Positions 1 through 9,358 are shown, counted from the stretch's first letter. The stretch is 64,000 nucleotides of DNA from Doryteuthis pealeii (GCA_023376005.1 CM042157.1:91526445-91590444); one strand, 5' to 3'. A program made the numbers and translations. Notes: a model not told the origin generated them from the letters alone.

Positions 1-395
1 GTTACCGAGAAGCGTCTCGTCTCTTTGTAGAAAAACAAAACAAATATGTCAGTTTTGCTCTTCCGTATATTCTAAGAATCACACATTACTATTCAACAAT
101 AAAAATTACAAATTCTTTTAAAAATATTAATCGAGCTTAGATCAGACCAACTTTTAGTTCACCTGAATTCTAAAATTCATATTTTTACATATCCGTGAAA
201 AATTCGATTTTTTGATGCAGAAAAAAATAAATATTTAATTTATTTCACGCAGAAAAGAAAAATATTCAAGCACACAAAAGATTGAAAATCTCTTAAAAAT
301 TAATCTCTTTAGAAAAAAATTTTTTTGACAATTCAATAGAATATAGTACATACCAATTACAAAAGCAAAAAAAAGTTTTTCAAATATTAATATTA
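1..395. other. AT-rich sequence, nothing recognised
   Basis: This stretch is AT-rich with A-tracts and short open frames only. I see no repeat family member, TIR, tRNA-like box or protein similarity. It precedes the 3' end of a minus-strand Helitron copy. Confidence 0.5.
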
Positions 396-1019
396 CTAGC
401 AAATATATGCACCCTCTGGGTGTAAGTATTTAAGTTTTAATGTAATAAAATATTGTATCAAATTAGAAATGCTAATGAAACTAAATAAGAAAGCAGATAA
501 AAATATTTGAAACAGAGGGGGGCATAATAAAAAATAAAGAACAACTGAAACTTACTCTTCTCTCACTCCCGTCTTTCATTGCTAAATTTTCCTAATTTAA
601 CTATTTAGTCAAAATAGGAAGTAAAGAATAAAATTACTGTTATTTTTTCTTGTTAATGAATTTCTTTTAAATTTTAGATTTTAGATAATATTCATAAAGA
701 TAAAACCAAACAATTAGAAATCAGTAATACTAAGCACATATTTATTAAAATTAAATTTTTAATATCAATATGCAAATTAGCCTTCCCATTCACACTGTAA
801 ACTACTATTTTGTTGTATATATAAATACAATTGTATGTTATTAATATGTAGTTATTACCAACAGTGTTAATAATATGAAACAATTTTATTAATAATTGAG
901 GTTTAAATAAAAATAAAATCCTGTAGAATGTGACCTAAATAACTAAGGGAATTGTTACTTGAATAGTAATATAGTTTCGGTTACAGACAGAAAAACACAC
1001 AATCTCCATTATAATAAGA
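396..1019 (-). mobile_element. Non-autonomous Helitron copy 1
   Basis: Read on the minus strand the element starts TCTTATTATAATGGAGATTG and ends in CTAG. A hairpin of the form TGCACCC-(loop)-GGGTGCA lies about 10 bases before the CTAG. These are the classic Helitron termini: 5' TC, 3' CTAG, subterminal hairpin and no target duplication, with insertion between A and T. Here the hairpin loop side is slightly mutated. The copy is about 624 bp and carries no Rep/helicase domain. A 63-codon open frame (692-883) aligns with frames in the copies at 4150 and 39413. Confidence 0.85.
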
Positions 1020-1219
1020 TGACATTTTTTTGCACTTTTTATTTCCGATTTCATTAATTTTTCCTAAAAAAAACTACACCTCGTACATTCCTACAATTTC
1101 ATTGATATAGTTATTCAGACTCTTATCTTTATAGAAAAAAAAAGTACAAATTTTTCTAGATAATTAATTGATTTTTCATAGAAAATAATCTATTGATACA
1201 AAATTTGGCCAAAAGAAAA

Positions 1220-1226
<7 letters not shown>

Positions 1227-1263
<37 letters not shown>
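1227..1263. repeat. (TA)n microsatellite
   Basis: Uninterrupted TA dinucleotide run. It borders the hammerhead palindrome on its left side, matching the second TA run at 1467-1505 on the right. Confidence 0.95.
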
Positions 1264-1266
<3 letters not shown>

Positions 1267-1346
1267 CCAGGGAAACTAAAGCTAATAAGTAAAAAGTGCT
1301 CAATACCTAAGTAGAGCAAATAATAAAGATAAACCTAATGAGTCAG

Positions 1347-1386
1347 ATAAACTACTAAAAGTTTCGCTTAGTGCTCTTCAGGGCTA
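1347..1386 (-). ncRNA. Hammerhead-like motif, left arm of palindrome
   Basis: Read on the minus strand the order is AGCC, CTGAAGA, GC-ACTAA-GC as a short stem II, GAAAC, TTTTA and GTA. This matches the hammerhead core CUGANGA / stem II / GAAA / two-base-pair stem III / NUH. The stem I partner has lost a G (GT instead of GG), so pairing is weakened. It is the mirror of the plus-strand motif at 1411-1450. Confidence 0.55.
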
Positions 1387-1410
1387 AGATCCGACTCTTA
1401 GTCGGATCTT

Positions 1411-1450
1411 AGCCCTGAAGAGCACTAAGCGAAACTTTTATTAGGTTTAT
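1411..1450 (+). ncRNA. Hammerhead-like motif, right arm of palindrome
   Basis: CTGAAGA occupies 1415-1421, a two-base-pair stem II (GC/GC) surrounds ACTAA, and GAAAC is at 1431-1435. The downstream TTA|GGTT lets AGCC pair with GGTT (one wobble) as stem I. The expected G16.2 appears mutated to T compared with the copy at 9498. The core is nearly complete but the stems are weak. Confidence 0.5.
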
Positions 1451-1461
1451 CTGACACATTA

Positions 1462-1466
<5 letters not shown>

Positions 1467-1505
<39 letters not shown>
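1467..1505. repeat. (TA)n microsatellite
   Basis: Pure TA run directly after the palindromic hammerhead element. Several elements in this window abut TA arrays, suggesting that their tails seed or target them. Confidence 0.95.
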
Positions 1506-1508
<3 letters not shown>

Positions 1509-1717
1509 AAAAAATGCACAATGTTTCCTTTCGATACACACACCTACACCGTCCCATACTCACGCCATAAAAGAGAATATTTGACGTCATATTTCAAACC
1601 GACCCCTTTTTTCAAACCTCAAAATTTTTTAAACAGATGAATAACAATGACTACCACTCGCTTTTCTCGTTATTCTGTGATAAATAATTTCTTATCACCT
1701 TCCATATACCAACAAAT

Positions 1718-1766
1718 GCCCTGAAGATGATCTAATTAATAGATCGAAACACTGCAGCGTCGGCCA
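1718..1766 (+). ncRNA. Hammerhead-like motif in Penelope-type terminal repeat
   Basis: GCC is followed by CTGAAGA (1721-1727), a stem II GATCT/AGATC with loop AATTAAT, GAAAC (1746-1750), and CAGCGTC|GGCC. GCC can pair with GGC as stem I, and GTC is a valid cleavage triplet. One unpaired base sits between the CUGANGA box and stem II, a quirk seen in several other copies. About 70 bases downstream lies GTCGGATTCACTTCC, the end motif shared with the loci at 11.2, 28.9, 36.9 and 53.4 kb. Confidence 0.65.
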
Positions 1767-1850
1767 ATAAACTCACCACTTAACCCATTTAGACCTGTGT
1801 TTTTTCATTTTTCCTAATATATACTACATACCGTCGGATTCACTTCCTTT
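1767..1850 (+). mobile_element. Penelope-type terminal repeat, distal part
   Basis: The sequence after the hammerhead ends with ACCGTCGGATTCACTTCC (1831-1848). Its reverse complement opens the inverted copies at 11180, 28911 and 36945. Hammerheads in Penelope-like terminal repeats are established knowledge. I infer this assignment from context, since no reverse transcriptase or GIY-YIG region is present. Confidence 0.45.
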
Positions 1851-1861
1851 CTTCACACACA

Positions 1862-1908
<47 letters not shown>

Positions 1909-1932
1909 ATATATATATATGTGTTGTGTGTG
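1862..1932. repeat. (CA)n-(TA)n-(GT)n microsatellite
   Basis: CA repeats pass into TA and then into GTGTTGTGTG, so the whole array is roughly palindromic. Confidence 0.9.
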
Positions 1933-2384
1933 TATTCTACGTCGTCATTTATTTGTAAGTAATAAATAAGGCATGAACATGGTAGATTGATGTTTAATTC
2001 TTAGTGTTTTCTTCCTAATTAAACTGGGGAATTTCCACAGTTCAGTTAGTCAACCGTGGATTGTCATGATTCATTGCTTGATTCACTCGCAGAGTAAAAT
2101 GAATAAATGAACAGGAAAAAAAAAAAAAAGATAAAAAAAGAAAAAAAACTATCAGATTCCTCGTCATCTGCTGCATCACAATCATTGCTTTTCACCGTGT
2201 GTTGCGTTGGTGACAGTTATCAACCGACTTGTTGTGAGATACCAACAGATACCAAGGTGTTCTCAACAAGTATATAACTTTTATTGGTACTAATCTATCT
2301 GTGAATATATAAAGGGCAGTTGGTGTGTATGTATGTCCGGAGGAAACTTACGAATATAAAACAATTAATGACAAAGTAAATATA
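1933..2384. other. No recognisable gene or repeat
   Basis: Ordinary AT-rich sequence with an A-rich tract at about 2115-2152. It includes a short open frame starting near 2325 with no family resemblance that I can see. Confidence 0.4.
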
Positions 2385-2385
2385 T

Positions 2386-2441
2386 ACAAGGTGTGTCAAA
2401 AAAGTATCAAGATTTTTTGTACTTTTTCACACACCTTGTAT
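2386..2441. mobile_element. Mini palindromic mariner-type MITE
   Basis: CAAGGTGTGTCAAAAAAGTA faces its inverted partner TACTTTTTCACACACCTTG across about 16 bases. Both ends are flanked by TA, the usual Tc1/mariner target duplication. The tip CAAGGTG resembles that of the MITE at 55795. A further inverted pair around TTCTGAAAAA continues at about 2441-2492. Confidence 0.65.
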
Positions 2442-2796
2442 TCTGAAAAAAAATATAATATTCCATACATTAACTCTTTTTCAGAATACAAGTTGTTTAA
2501 AAAAAAAGTACCATGTTTAAAGCTGTATTTACCGAGATAGAAATGAGATTTCGTCCCCCCCCCTTGATACCGCGGTTTTTCGGTTTGATTTTGGTTTTCA
2601 ATTTAGTATTTTTTTTTCTTTCTAAGTAAAAACCATTCAATGTCTTGAGTAATGATAATTTGTAGGTATGAGCAATTTTATGCAAGGGAGGTGATAATTT
2701 TTTTTTAATGTTAAATTTTAAAACAATTAAAAAATATCAGAGAATTGTCCAATTTTAATAAAATTTTCAGCACTTTATTCATCAATAACTTAATTT

Positions 2797-3033
2797 GGAC
2801 CATATGACCTTTAGGCACCCCTTTTTGATCTCGATTAAGAAAGGACGTTTTTCATTTACACCGTCAATATCCGGTTGTTTTAACAGATTGTTTTTTAGAT
2901 TTAAAAAAATTTATAAAACTAACCCCTAACCCTAACCCCTAACCCTAACCCCTAACAAACAACCGGATATTGACGGTGTAAATTTTAAAAAATTACCTTT
3001 CTTAATCGAATAAAAAAGGCTGATGCCTAAGGT
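2797..3033. mobile_element. Inverted-repeat MITE with internal telomere-like repeats, copy 1
   Basis: The left arm begins GGACCATATGACCTTTAGGC and continues through ACACCGTCAATATCCGGTTG. The right arm repeats this in reverse, although its outer end has drifted (GCCTAAGGT). The centre (2920-2956) holds CCCTAA/CCCCTAA units. A second copy at 12299-12792 has the same arms and the same telomere-like core, so the core belongs to the element and is not a chance insertion. Confidence 0.85.
2920..2956. repeat. Interstitial telomere-like (CCCTAA)n / (CCCCTAA)n
   Basis: Five to six alternating CCCTAA and CCCCTAA units lie inside the MITE. The metazoan telomere unit is TTAGGG, so this is telomere-like. 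Its location in both MITE copies argues that it spread with the transposon. Confidence 0.85.
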
Positions 3034-3139
3034 ATATTATCCCTTAATTTTATAATGAATAGATTATTTTATAAGAAAAAAAACACAAATGTCAAGATCT
3101 GTGGGTTCAACATTTTTCATGTTGATTAAAGAATTTTTA

Positions 3140-3365
3140 CTTAGTGATAAAAAAAAACGCTTTTTGTCTAAGTAATTCCATGGAACTACGTAGCCTGGGC
3201 AGGTTGATATGGAGGATGAGTTGTCGCCCAAGCAGCAGACCCCCTTCTCCACAATGTCGCTGTGGTTCAAAGGAAAGGCAAGAAACTAATGCAGTTTGGC
3301 AACAGCAGTATTGCAGGAAATGTGGTGTAGCACTGAATTTCAGCATCACACCACTTTAAGGACTC
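3140..3365 (-). repeat. Dispersed repeat H, minus copy
   Basis: This segment is the reverse complement of a diverged copy at 57185-57350. Read on the minus strand both begin GTGGTGTGATGCTGAAAT. The minus-strand frame at 3137-3349 has a counterpart at 57189 with the shared start MMLK.SAT and the motif CGEGG. I cannot name the family. It could be part of an LTR or DNA element, and the open frame may be coincidental. Confidence 0.5.
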
Positions 3366-4060
3366 CAGATCTGGATTTGTTTTCGGGGTTAACTCCCCTA
3401 CTAATCCAGACAAGCTACAAAAATCACTGTGATAAATTAGCTTGAAAAAAACAAAAAAAAACAAAACAAAAACAAAAACTTGATGGGTTTCCTAAATTTC
3501 TCAACTAATTAATTTTATGTCTCATTATTCAAAGCGGCATGTGGATAGGGGCTGGGTTTTGGGGGGTTGGGTCAGTTTCCTCATCTGTACAAAATATGTT
3601 CTTAAGTGTACATGCCGCTCCCTGGCAAAAAAAAGCGAAAGCCCAACCCCTCCTTGGAAGTCGACCTTCTGTCACAATAGAAAGTCGTGGCTCTGAGGAC
3701 CGAACAGAACAACTACAACATAAAAAAAAAAGGAAGGAAAAAAAATCCCAACTGAGTTAAGAGGAAGTGAGATATAATCACAACTGTGCCAACAGTTCCA
3801 CCCAGCCACTTGGGGGGGGGCGTGAGGGACGTGGGACAAGGCTGACCAATGGGTGATAGGGGGGTGGGTGGGTGGATGAGGGGGGACGGAGAAGCTATTC
3901 GTGTCACCCTGAAGAAAAGAAAACAACCTGACACAGAGCAAGTCAGCATGAGGGGAGGAGAACGAAATTACAGAAACAATCAGGTAGGGAACCACAAAGA
4001 GAAAAAAGAAATCGAAAATGGAGTGATGGGGGGGGGGGCGTTAGTAAGTTTTTATTTACC
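3366..4060. other. G-rich unique sequence
   Basis: Purine-rich stretches with several poly-G runs (for example 3812-3820 and 4028-4038) and A-tracts. Short open frames occur on both strands without recognisable similarity. No repeat-family membership is visible. Confidence 0.35.
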
Positions 4061-4105
4061 ATGCCTCATATTATCATTAAACTTTATTTCAATTTTAAGG
4101 CGGTC

Positions 4106-4109
<4 letters not shown>

Positions 4110-4150
<41 letters not shown>
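4110..4150. repeat. (TA)n microsatellite
   Basis: TA run that ends exactly where the Helitron 5' TC begins, consistent with Helitron insertion at an A-T step inside a TA array. Confidence 0.9.
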
Positions 4151-4152
<2 letters not shown>

Positions 4153-4784
4153 TATTATAATGAAGATTGTGGGTTTGTCTGTCTGTAACCGAAACTATAT
4201 TACTATACAAGCCACAATTCCCTTTATTATTTACATCACATTCTCCCTGACTTTATTTTATTTAAACCTCAATTATTAATAAAATTGTTTTACATCATTA
4301 AGACTGTTGACCATATCTACATACTAATAACATGCAATTGTATTTATATATACAACAAAATAGCGGTTTACAGTATGAATGGAAAGGCTAATTTGCATAT
4401 TGATCCTAAAAATGTGATTTTAATAAATATATGCTTAGTATTATTGATTTCTAATTGTTTGGTTTTATCTTATTGAATATGAGCAAAAATCTCGATGAAA
4501 ATCTTAAAAGAAATCCATTAACAAGAAGAAATAACTGTTATTTTATTCTTTACTTCCTATTTTAACTAAATAGTTGAATTAAGAAAATTTACCAATGAAA
4601 GACGGAGTAATGGAAAATGATGGAAGAGTTAGTTTCAAAGTTGTTCTATTTTTCAATCATACCCCCTCTGTTCCAATTTTTTTTCTGCATTCTTATTCAG
4701 TTTCATTAGCCTTTCTAATTTAATGTGATATTTTATTATATTAAAACTTAAATACTTGCACCCGGAGGGTGCATATATTTGCTA

Positions 4785-4785
<1 letters not shown>
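4150..4785 (+). mobile_element. Non-autonomous Helitron copy 2
   Basis: It starts TCTTATTATAATGAAGATTG within a TA array and ends TTTGCTAG. The 3' subterminal hairpin is TGCACCC/GGGTGCA at about 4757-4773. The copy is about 636 bp and complete. The 63-codon frame at 4285-4476 (beginning MFYIIKTVDHIYIL) is shared with other copies. No helicase or Rep motif is present, so mobilisation would be in trans. Confidence 0.9.

Positions 4786-4832
<47 letters not shown>
4785..4832. repeat. (TA)n microsatellite
   Basis: TA run directly downstream of Helitron copy 2. Together with 4110-4150 it shows the element split a pre-existing TA array. Confidence 0.9.
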
Positions 4833-4834
<2 letters not shown>

Positions 4835-4950
4835 CAATGAAGTAACAAATAAAAGTTTTAGCTTTTTTTATTTTATTTGAGCACTCTTCTAATGACACTG
4901 TACGTTGGATTACAATTACTTTTTCTAGTATACTAGTGCAAACCATACAT

Positions 4951-4961
<11 letters not shown>

Positions 4962-5049
<88 letters not shown>

Positions 5050-5655
5050 ATGTGTAAAACAATTATATATATATATATATGCATATACAAATTATTATTT
5101 TACATTATTTCACATGTGTGTGTGTAAAACAATGTAAAATAATTATATATATGTGTGTGCTTGTGTGTGTGTTTAGAATAATGTAAAATTATTTTATATA
5201 TTTATATGTATATAATACATGTGTGTGTGTGTATGAAATAATGTAAAATAATTATATATATATATGTGTGTGTATGTGTGTGTAAAATAGTGTAAAATAA
5301 TTTTATATATTTATATGTATTTAAATATATATACATGTGTGCAAAATAATGTAAAAAATGATACGTGTGTGTGTGTGTGTGTGTGCCCACGCGTGTGTGT
5401 GTAAAATAATCATATATATTTATATGTATATAATACATGTGTGTGTGTGTATGAAATAATGTAAAATAATTATAAATATATAAAATTATTTTACACTATT
5501 TTACACACACACATATATATATATGTATTTAAATATGTGTGTGTGCGTGTGCAAAATAATGTAAAAAAATGATACACACATATATGTGTATGTGTGTGTT
5601 TGTGCGTGCGCACGCGTATGTGTGTAAAATAATGTAAAATAATTATATATACAAG
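4962..5655. repeat. Compound (AAT)n/(TA)n/(TG)n array with a higher-order unit
   Basis: An AAT run (4962-4980) and TA run (4981-5033) are followed by TG-rich blocks. These alternate with a unit around GTGTAAAATAATGTAAAAT that recurs at irregular spacing to about 5650. The pattern indicates an expanded higher-order microsatellite. All open frames here are repeat artefacts. Confidence 0.85.
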
Positions 5656-5689
5656 AAAAAAACAACCCTCCGGGCGGTGTAAAAAATTA

Positions 5690-5850
5690 ATTTTGTCATC
5701 GTCCTTGCAGGTCTTCCGCACTGCATCAAGAATACGCACAAAACTGATTGGTGTAGAATTTTGCTGGCTGGCCTTCACTAGTGTCCATGTGTAGGTGTCC
5801 ACAGGAGAACGTCATCTATGAGCCCCCCCTTACTTCGCCACCAGTCTGTC
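5690..5850 (-). pseudogene. RTE-like LINE reverse-transcriptase C-terminal fragment
   Basis: On the minus strand the frame gives DWWRSKGGLIDDVLLWTPTH. A neighbouring frame then gives SEGQPAKFYTNQFCA followed by CSAEDLQG. This matches the pattern seen in full at 15822-16190: a CWRSKDEL-type block, then GRPAKTYI.QL, then D.GC..EDL. It is the conserved C-terminal end of an RTE-like LINE polyprotein. At least one frameshift and internal stops make it dead. The 5' part is missing, as is usual for LINE copies. Clade assignment is from memory of family patterns and is inferred. Confidence 0.6.
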
Positions 5851-5961
5851 TTGTTCGTCTTTTTTAAAAGATTGTGTGATAGGAGGTAAGTAGCCGTACA
5901 GTTGCTTTTTGTGAGTGCTGTTTCAAGGATTTTTGCAAGACAGCAGAGGGCACACTTGCTA

Positions 5962-6180
5962 GTGTAAAATAAATATACTAAGTTCCAATTACCGTCGAAT
6001 TGGTAAGACAAGGCAACAAGTTCATTCATGTATTTGGGTGATTCCATTCCTTGGGTCCTGATTGGCTGTTTGTTTCTATGATGTTATGAGTCTTCATAAA
6101 TATTCTGACATTCTGCAGTAGGATTGCAACAAGTTGCCTTGTCTTACCAATTCGATGGTAATTGGAATTTAGTGTGATTA
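5962..6180. repeat. Dispersed repeat I, partial inverted pair
   Basis: Positions 6030-6178 match the repeats at about 54040-54235 and 57465-57652 (shared GGGTGATTCCATTCCTTG and CTTGTCTTACCAATTCGA). Positions 5965-6020 hold the inverted complement of its terminal part. A TATA-like CATAAATA lies in the middle. This could be a solo-LTR fragment or a foldback derivative; no coding region is attached. Confidence 0.55.
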
Positions 6181-6299
6181 TTCTACAGCTAGTAAATAAA
6201 AATAGTGCCAATGTATTTTATAAACCGGAAATAAAGGCTTAATTCCAATGTTTAACCCTTGGACTACATCGTCCAACTGCTGAGCAAATATGTGCATTT

Positions 6300-6592
6300 G
6301 GTTGGTGGGTTCGTTGGAAGGATTTTACGGCATGTCAACCCCTGTTGGGTTATTCTATCCCGGAGACGTTTTGTTCTATTCATTCTTGATGGGTACTCAA
6401 TTTTCAAAAACTCACTAACAGGTACTACCACTCCGGGTTAGAGAGGGCCTATGAGTAATGGTGATGAAGAATTACTCCGCATTCCCCAGAGCTCCAGAAT
6501 TGGTACTTCACCATCAGATGGAGTTTAACGTCATACCCAGGACGCCAAGTCCATCAGTCACTGCCTTCTAGCACATATATGATAAAAAGGGT
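6300..6592 (-). mobile_element. SINE-C (long SINE-like element), minus copy, first part
   Basis: This is the reverse complement of the 3' two-thirds of the roughly 580-bp element seen complete at 30071 and 40741. It includes the GGAGTGGTAGTACCTGTTAG region and the tail ending with a CATGCCGTAAAA-type sequence. It is interrupted at 6593 by a SINE-B fragment and a TA array, and resumes at 6769. Confidence 0.75.
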
Positions 6593-6715
6593 TGACTGGG
6601 CTCTTTAACCTTGGTTAGGTAACCAGTCTAGGAGAAGAAAAACTCTTAATTCAAACCTGTTAAACTCCGCTTAAGAAATTAACCAAGTGTCGCATCCTGT
6701 TCGCGTGAAGCGGTT

Positions 6716-6720
<5 letters not shown>
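6593..6720 (+). mobile_element. SINE-B 3' fragment inserted in SINE-C
   Basis: Starts GACTGGGCTCTTTAACC and runs through the TCTAGGAGAAG and TTCAAACCTGTTAAA blocks to GTGTCGCATCCTGTTCG, then passes into a TA array. The same order is found in copies at 25605 and 58985. It separates the two halves of the minus-strand SINE-C, so it inserted later. Confidence 0.7.

Positions 6721-6770
<50 letters not shown>
6721..6770. repeat. (TA)n microsatellite
   Basis: TA run at the 3' end of the SINE-B fragment; other SINE-B copies (7504, 25855) also end in TA arrays, so this is probably the element's tail. Confidence 0.9.
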
Positions 6771-6771
<1 letters not shown>

Positions 6772-6860
6772 GATAAAAAAGGGTTTGGGTTTGCCATAAG
6801 GGCAATAGGTTAGGGACAATCATATAGATGCTAAGGCTTGACGTGACCAGCCGATTACTT
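6769..6860 (-). mobile_element. SINE-C minus copy, continuation
   Basis: Reverse complement of the AAGCCTTAGCATCTATATGATTG / CCTATTGCCCTTATGGCAA region of SINE-C. It completes the copy broken at 6592. Confidence 0.7.
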
Positions 6861-7231
6861 GATGAAATAACTTCAAAGGTTGTTAATTAAAATGCATTAA
6901 GAATCCTCGTTTTCGCAACATTTGGCCCAGAAATTGGTAAGAAAATTTAACAATTTCAATATCTAAAACAGAGAAGCTTGTCATTTTATTTTACTAAGAT
7001 GAAACGAATAAGATATTATAACTAGAATTCAAATTGAAAATATCCCCTCCGATATACTGCTTTTTACCTCATTAATTAAGCTGTAACAAGGATAACATTT
7101 TAAAAGATTGAAATTTATTTCCTCAAACGAAGGAACATTTTTTAAGGAAAATATTTTGTGTGTGGTAGTTATTTTATATTAATTTGCAACTTTTGCATGG
7201 GAGATGTTACAGTTCTAAAATCGACCTACAC
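6861..7231. other. No recognisable feature
   Basis: AT-rich sequence. The last bases (about 7185-7231, TTTTGCATGGGAGATGTTACAG) match a block at 38850 and 39355, so a small repeat fragment is present. I see nothing else. Confidence 0.35.
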
Positions 7232-7283
7232 TATTGAGCAGTCCATGACATGAAACACTCCACTTTGGCCCTTACTTAGGCTG
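7232..7283 (+). mobile_element. SINE-C fragment
   Basis: GAGCAGTCCATGACATG through ACTCCACTTTGGCCCTTAC matches the first third of SINE-C at 30195 and 56300. It is a short isolated fragment. Confidence 0.6.
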
Positions 7284-7521
7284 AGATGGATTCTAATGCC
7301 AATAACATTAAAAAAAAAAAACATGGCTGATGTGCATTTAGAAAACGAAGACACGCCGTTTTTTCTTTCTTTCATTTTCATTCTTTTATTTTGTGTGTAA
7401 AATTTCATTTTTATGTTATTGGCTTTATCCATCCAATAGCTGCATCCACACCATAACAGAGGACACGGTTACCTCTCGGGGTCACGACTTTCCACATCGA
7501 TCGATATATATATATATATAC

Positions 7522-7950
7522 CAATCCCTCCGCACGAGCAGGATGTGACACAAGGTCAATTTCTGAAGCGGAGTTCAACAGGTTTGAATTCAGAGTTTTA
7601 CTTCTCCTAGACCGGTTGCTTAACCAAGGTTAAAGAGCCCAGTCTGCCCTAATGTTTATCCATAGCTGGAGGATATTAGTACTAAATAAAATGCAATTAC
7701 CGCATTCAGAATTTGAACTCGGGGCGACGAGTCCATTTCTAATGACTTTACACCACGCGCTTCCATGTAAAGGGGTATAAAGAGCCCAGTCTGCTATACT
7801 ATTTATCCATAGCGGGAGGAAGAGTAGGATTCATACCTTTCCCAAGTGTATTAGCGCTAAGTGAAATGCAATAACCACATCCAGGATTTGAACTCGGGGC
7901 GACGAGTCCATTTCCCATGACTTTAACCATTACACCATGCGCTTGCACAT
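7522..7950 (-). mobile_element. Two SINE-B copies in tandem (tRNA-derived)
   Basis: On the minus strand each unit starts with a tRNA-like head. It has a TATAATGGTTA-type A box and GAGTTCAAATCC as B box. This is followed by a body with CTTTACCCATAGC, AAGGTTAAAGAGCCC and CTCCTAGACTGG in reverse orientation. The heads lie near 7715-7760 and 7885-7948. The 3' end of the first unit passes into TA repeats at 7504-7521. The body of the upstream unit is truncated, so the pair probably formed by insertion or duplication. Confidence 0.75.
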
Positions 7951-8220
7951 ATGATATATATTTTCATTCTTTTCTTTTGTGTGTAAAAGTTCTTTTTTAT
8001 GTTATTGGTTTTAGAAATGTTACTGGGCCCAAAGAAAAACTGATATTGATTTATCACTTGGTATAAAATTATATTTACACTAATAATGTCAGTTCTCAAT
8101 GCATTATTAATTTACAAGACATTTAGAGATGCTGCTGTTTTCCCCCTTCTAAATGACTCATATATTCATGCTAATCATTGAAGGATTGAATGCTTAGGGA
8201 CGATGACTGATGAAAAAGAG
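7951..8220. other. No recognisable feature
   Basis: AT-rich; includes a repeat of the TTCTTTTGTGTGTAAAA motif also at 7383. I see no gene or element boundary here. Confidence 0.3.
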
Positions 8221-8262
8221 GTCGGGTTTCATCCCGGTCGTAGGTAGCCTGCTAAATCTAGT
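8195..8262 (+). mobile_element. tRNA-like head of hammerhead SINE, copy 1
   Basis: The block GTCGGGTTTCATCCCGG (8221-8237) resembles a pol III B box in a T-arm. GCAGCCTGCTAA-type sequence follows and leads straight into the hammerhead at 8263. It aligns with the better preserved minus-strand copy at 28328-28410, which has a recognisable A box. The A box here (about 8195-8212) is degraded. Confidence 0.55.
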
Positions 8263-8304
8263 CGTACGGAGGAGACGTGATATGTCGAAACAGGACTGTC
8301 TGCG
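8263..8304 (+). ncRNA. Hammerhead-like motif following a tRNA-like head
   Basis: Stem I CGTA/TGCG (one GU), CGGAGGA at 8267-8273 (the box CUGANGA with U4 changed to G), stem II GACGT/ATGTC, GAAAC (8287-8291), stem III ACAG/CTGT with a GA loop, and cleavage triplet GTC. All stems pair. The single change at U4 probably reduces or abolishes activity. The homologous copy at 28285-28327 has the intact CTGAAGA box. Confidence 0.7.
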
Positions 8305-8310
8305 GATGAC

Positions 8311-8391
<81 letters not shown>
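8311..8391. repeat. (TA)n then (GA)n microsatellite
   Basis: TA run (about 8311-8342) followed by a GA run to about 8391, lying between the hammerhead element and a MITE. Confidence 0.95.
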
Positions 8392-8393
<2 letters not shown>

Positions 8394-8667
8394 TGCTGAT
8401 AGCGTTTTAATGCAGTGCGTCCTGGACGCACGGATTTGATTTGAATGAGTCCCCGAGAAATTTTATGAACAACCAAAGTCGTCTAACCCAACCGTGTACC
8501 CCATACAGTGTAATTCGTTTCCAAGAAAATATTGAATGTATTTACAGTTAACTGGAAATGGTGGGGGAAGAAAAAAACCCACTGGGACGCGCAGACACAA
8601 TTTTTCTGCGTTCTTTTAGATTTTTATGGGTCAGTGACACAGGTTGCGTACCTATCAGCATCTCTGT
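8391..8667 (+). mobile_element. MITE-E copy 1 (TIR GATGCTGATAG)
   Basis: Begins TGATGCTGATAGCG and ends CTATCAGCATCTCTG, so the ends are inverted repeats of about 14 bp. The interior contains a GCGTCC..GGACGC palindrome at each side and no coding capacity. Four other copies in the window (17611, 33007, 36624, 38883) share the whole sequence, giving a length of 280-340 bp. The superfamily is not clear. Confidence 0.85.
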
Positions 8668-8668
8668 G

Positions 8669-8952
<284 letters not shown>

Positions 8953-9124
8953 GAAAACCTTAGTTTATCAGGTATATGTTTTTGAAATATAATTTTATTC
9001 AGTTTTTAATGACCTGTTGACTTAAAGTGAAAAAATGTTTGCGTTTATACTTCTGTAGGGGGGCTAAAGTCATTTGGTCGAAAATGACTCCGAGGCTCTG
9101 TTTGCCAGTCCCTAGTTTATACTT
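8953..9124. other. No recognisable feature
   Basis: Unique-looking sequence with no TIR, box or coding signal that I can detect. Confidence 0.3.
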
Positions 9125-9260
9125 TCTTTTTGTACTTATAGTACAATAGTTAAGAGTTCCACAAATCAATTGATTTTTAATTATTGGATTATATCATTTA
9201 ATCAGTAAAAATCAAAAACTCAATTTTGTATTTTTAGAATGTTTTGTACATTTTAAAATG
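9125..9260 (+). repeat. Dispersed repeat J, copy 1
   Basis: Contains AAGAGTTCCACAAATCAATTG and TTTAATCAGTAAAAATCAAAA, shared with 25330-25480 and 26021-26183. It is AT-rich with no coding capacity, and the family is unknown. Confidence 0.6.
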
Positions 9261-9317
9261 TTAGAGTAGTTCAGGTCCGAGATGAGAGTTCGATGTTCAA
9301 TATAATTGAACAGACCA

Positions 9318-9358
9318 ATATATATATATAAAACTAAAAATGTTTAATATATATATAT

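Larger units (their letters stand above)
1341..1456. repeat. Near-perfect palindrome carrying two opposed hammerhead motifs
   Basis: Positions 1356-1395 are the exact reverse complement of 1401-1440, with a 5-base spacer TCTTA. Imperfect pairing continues out to about 1341 and 1456. Each arm contains one hammerhead-like core, so the locus is a head-to-head dimer. The adjoining sequence containing TCTGACTCATTA reappears at 9513 and 24844, so this is a dispersed family. Confidence 0.9.

Noticed and set aside
3910..3935. CCCTGAAGAAAAGAAAAC as a hammerhead
   Set aside because: There is no stem II between the two boxes and no stem I partner.
3672..3995. 107-codon minus-strand frame
   Set aside because: It covers G-run and A-tract sequence with no domain, repeat or codon signal; treated as chance.
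5491..5802. 103-codon minus-strand frame
   Set aside because: Half is microsatellite; the upstream part is an out-of-phase reading of the LINE remnant.
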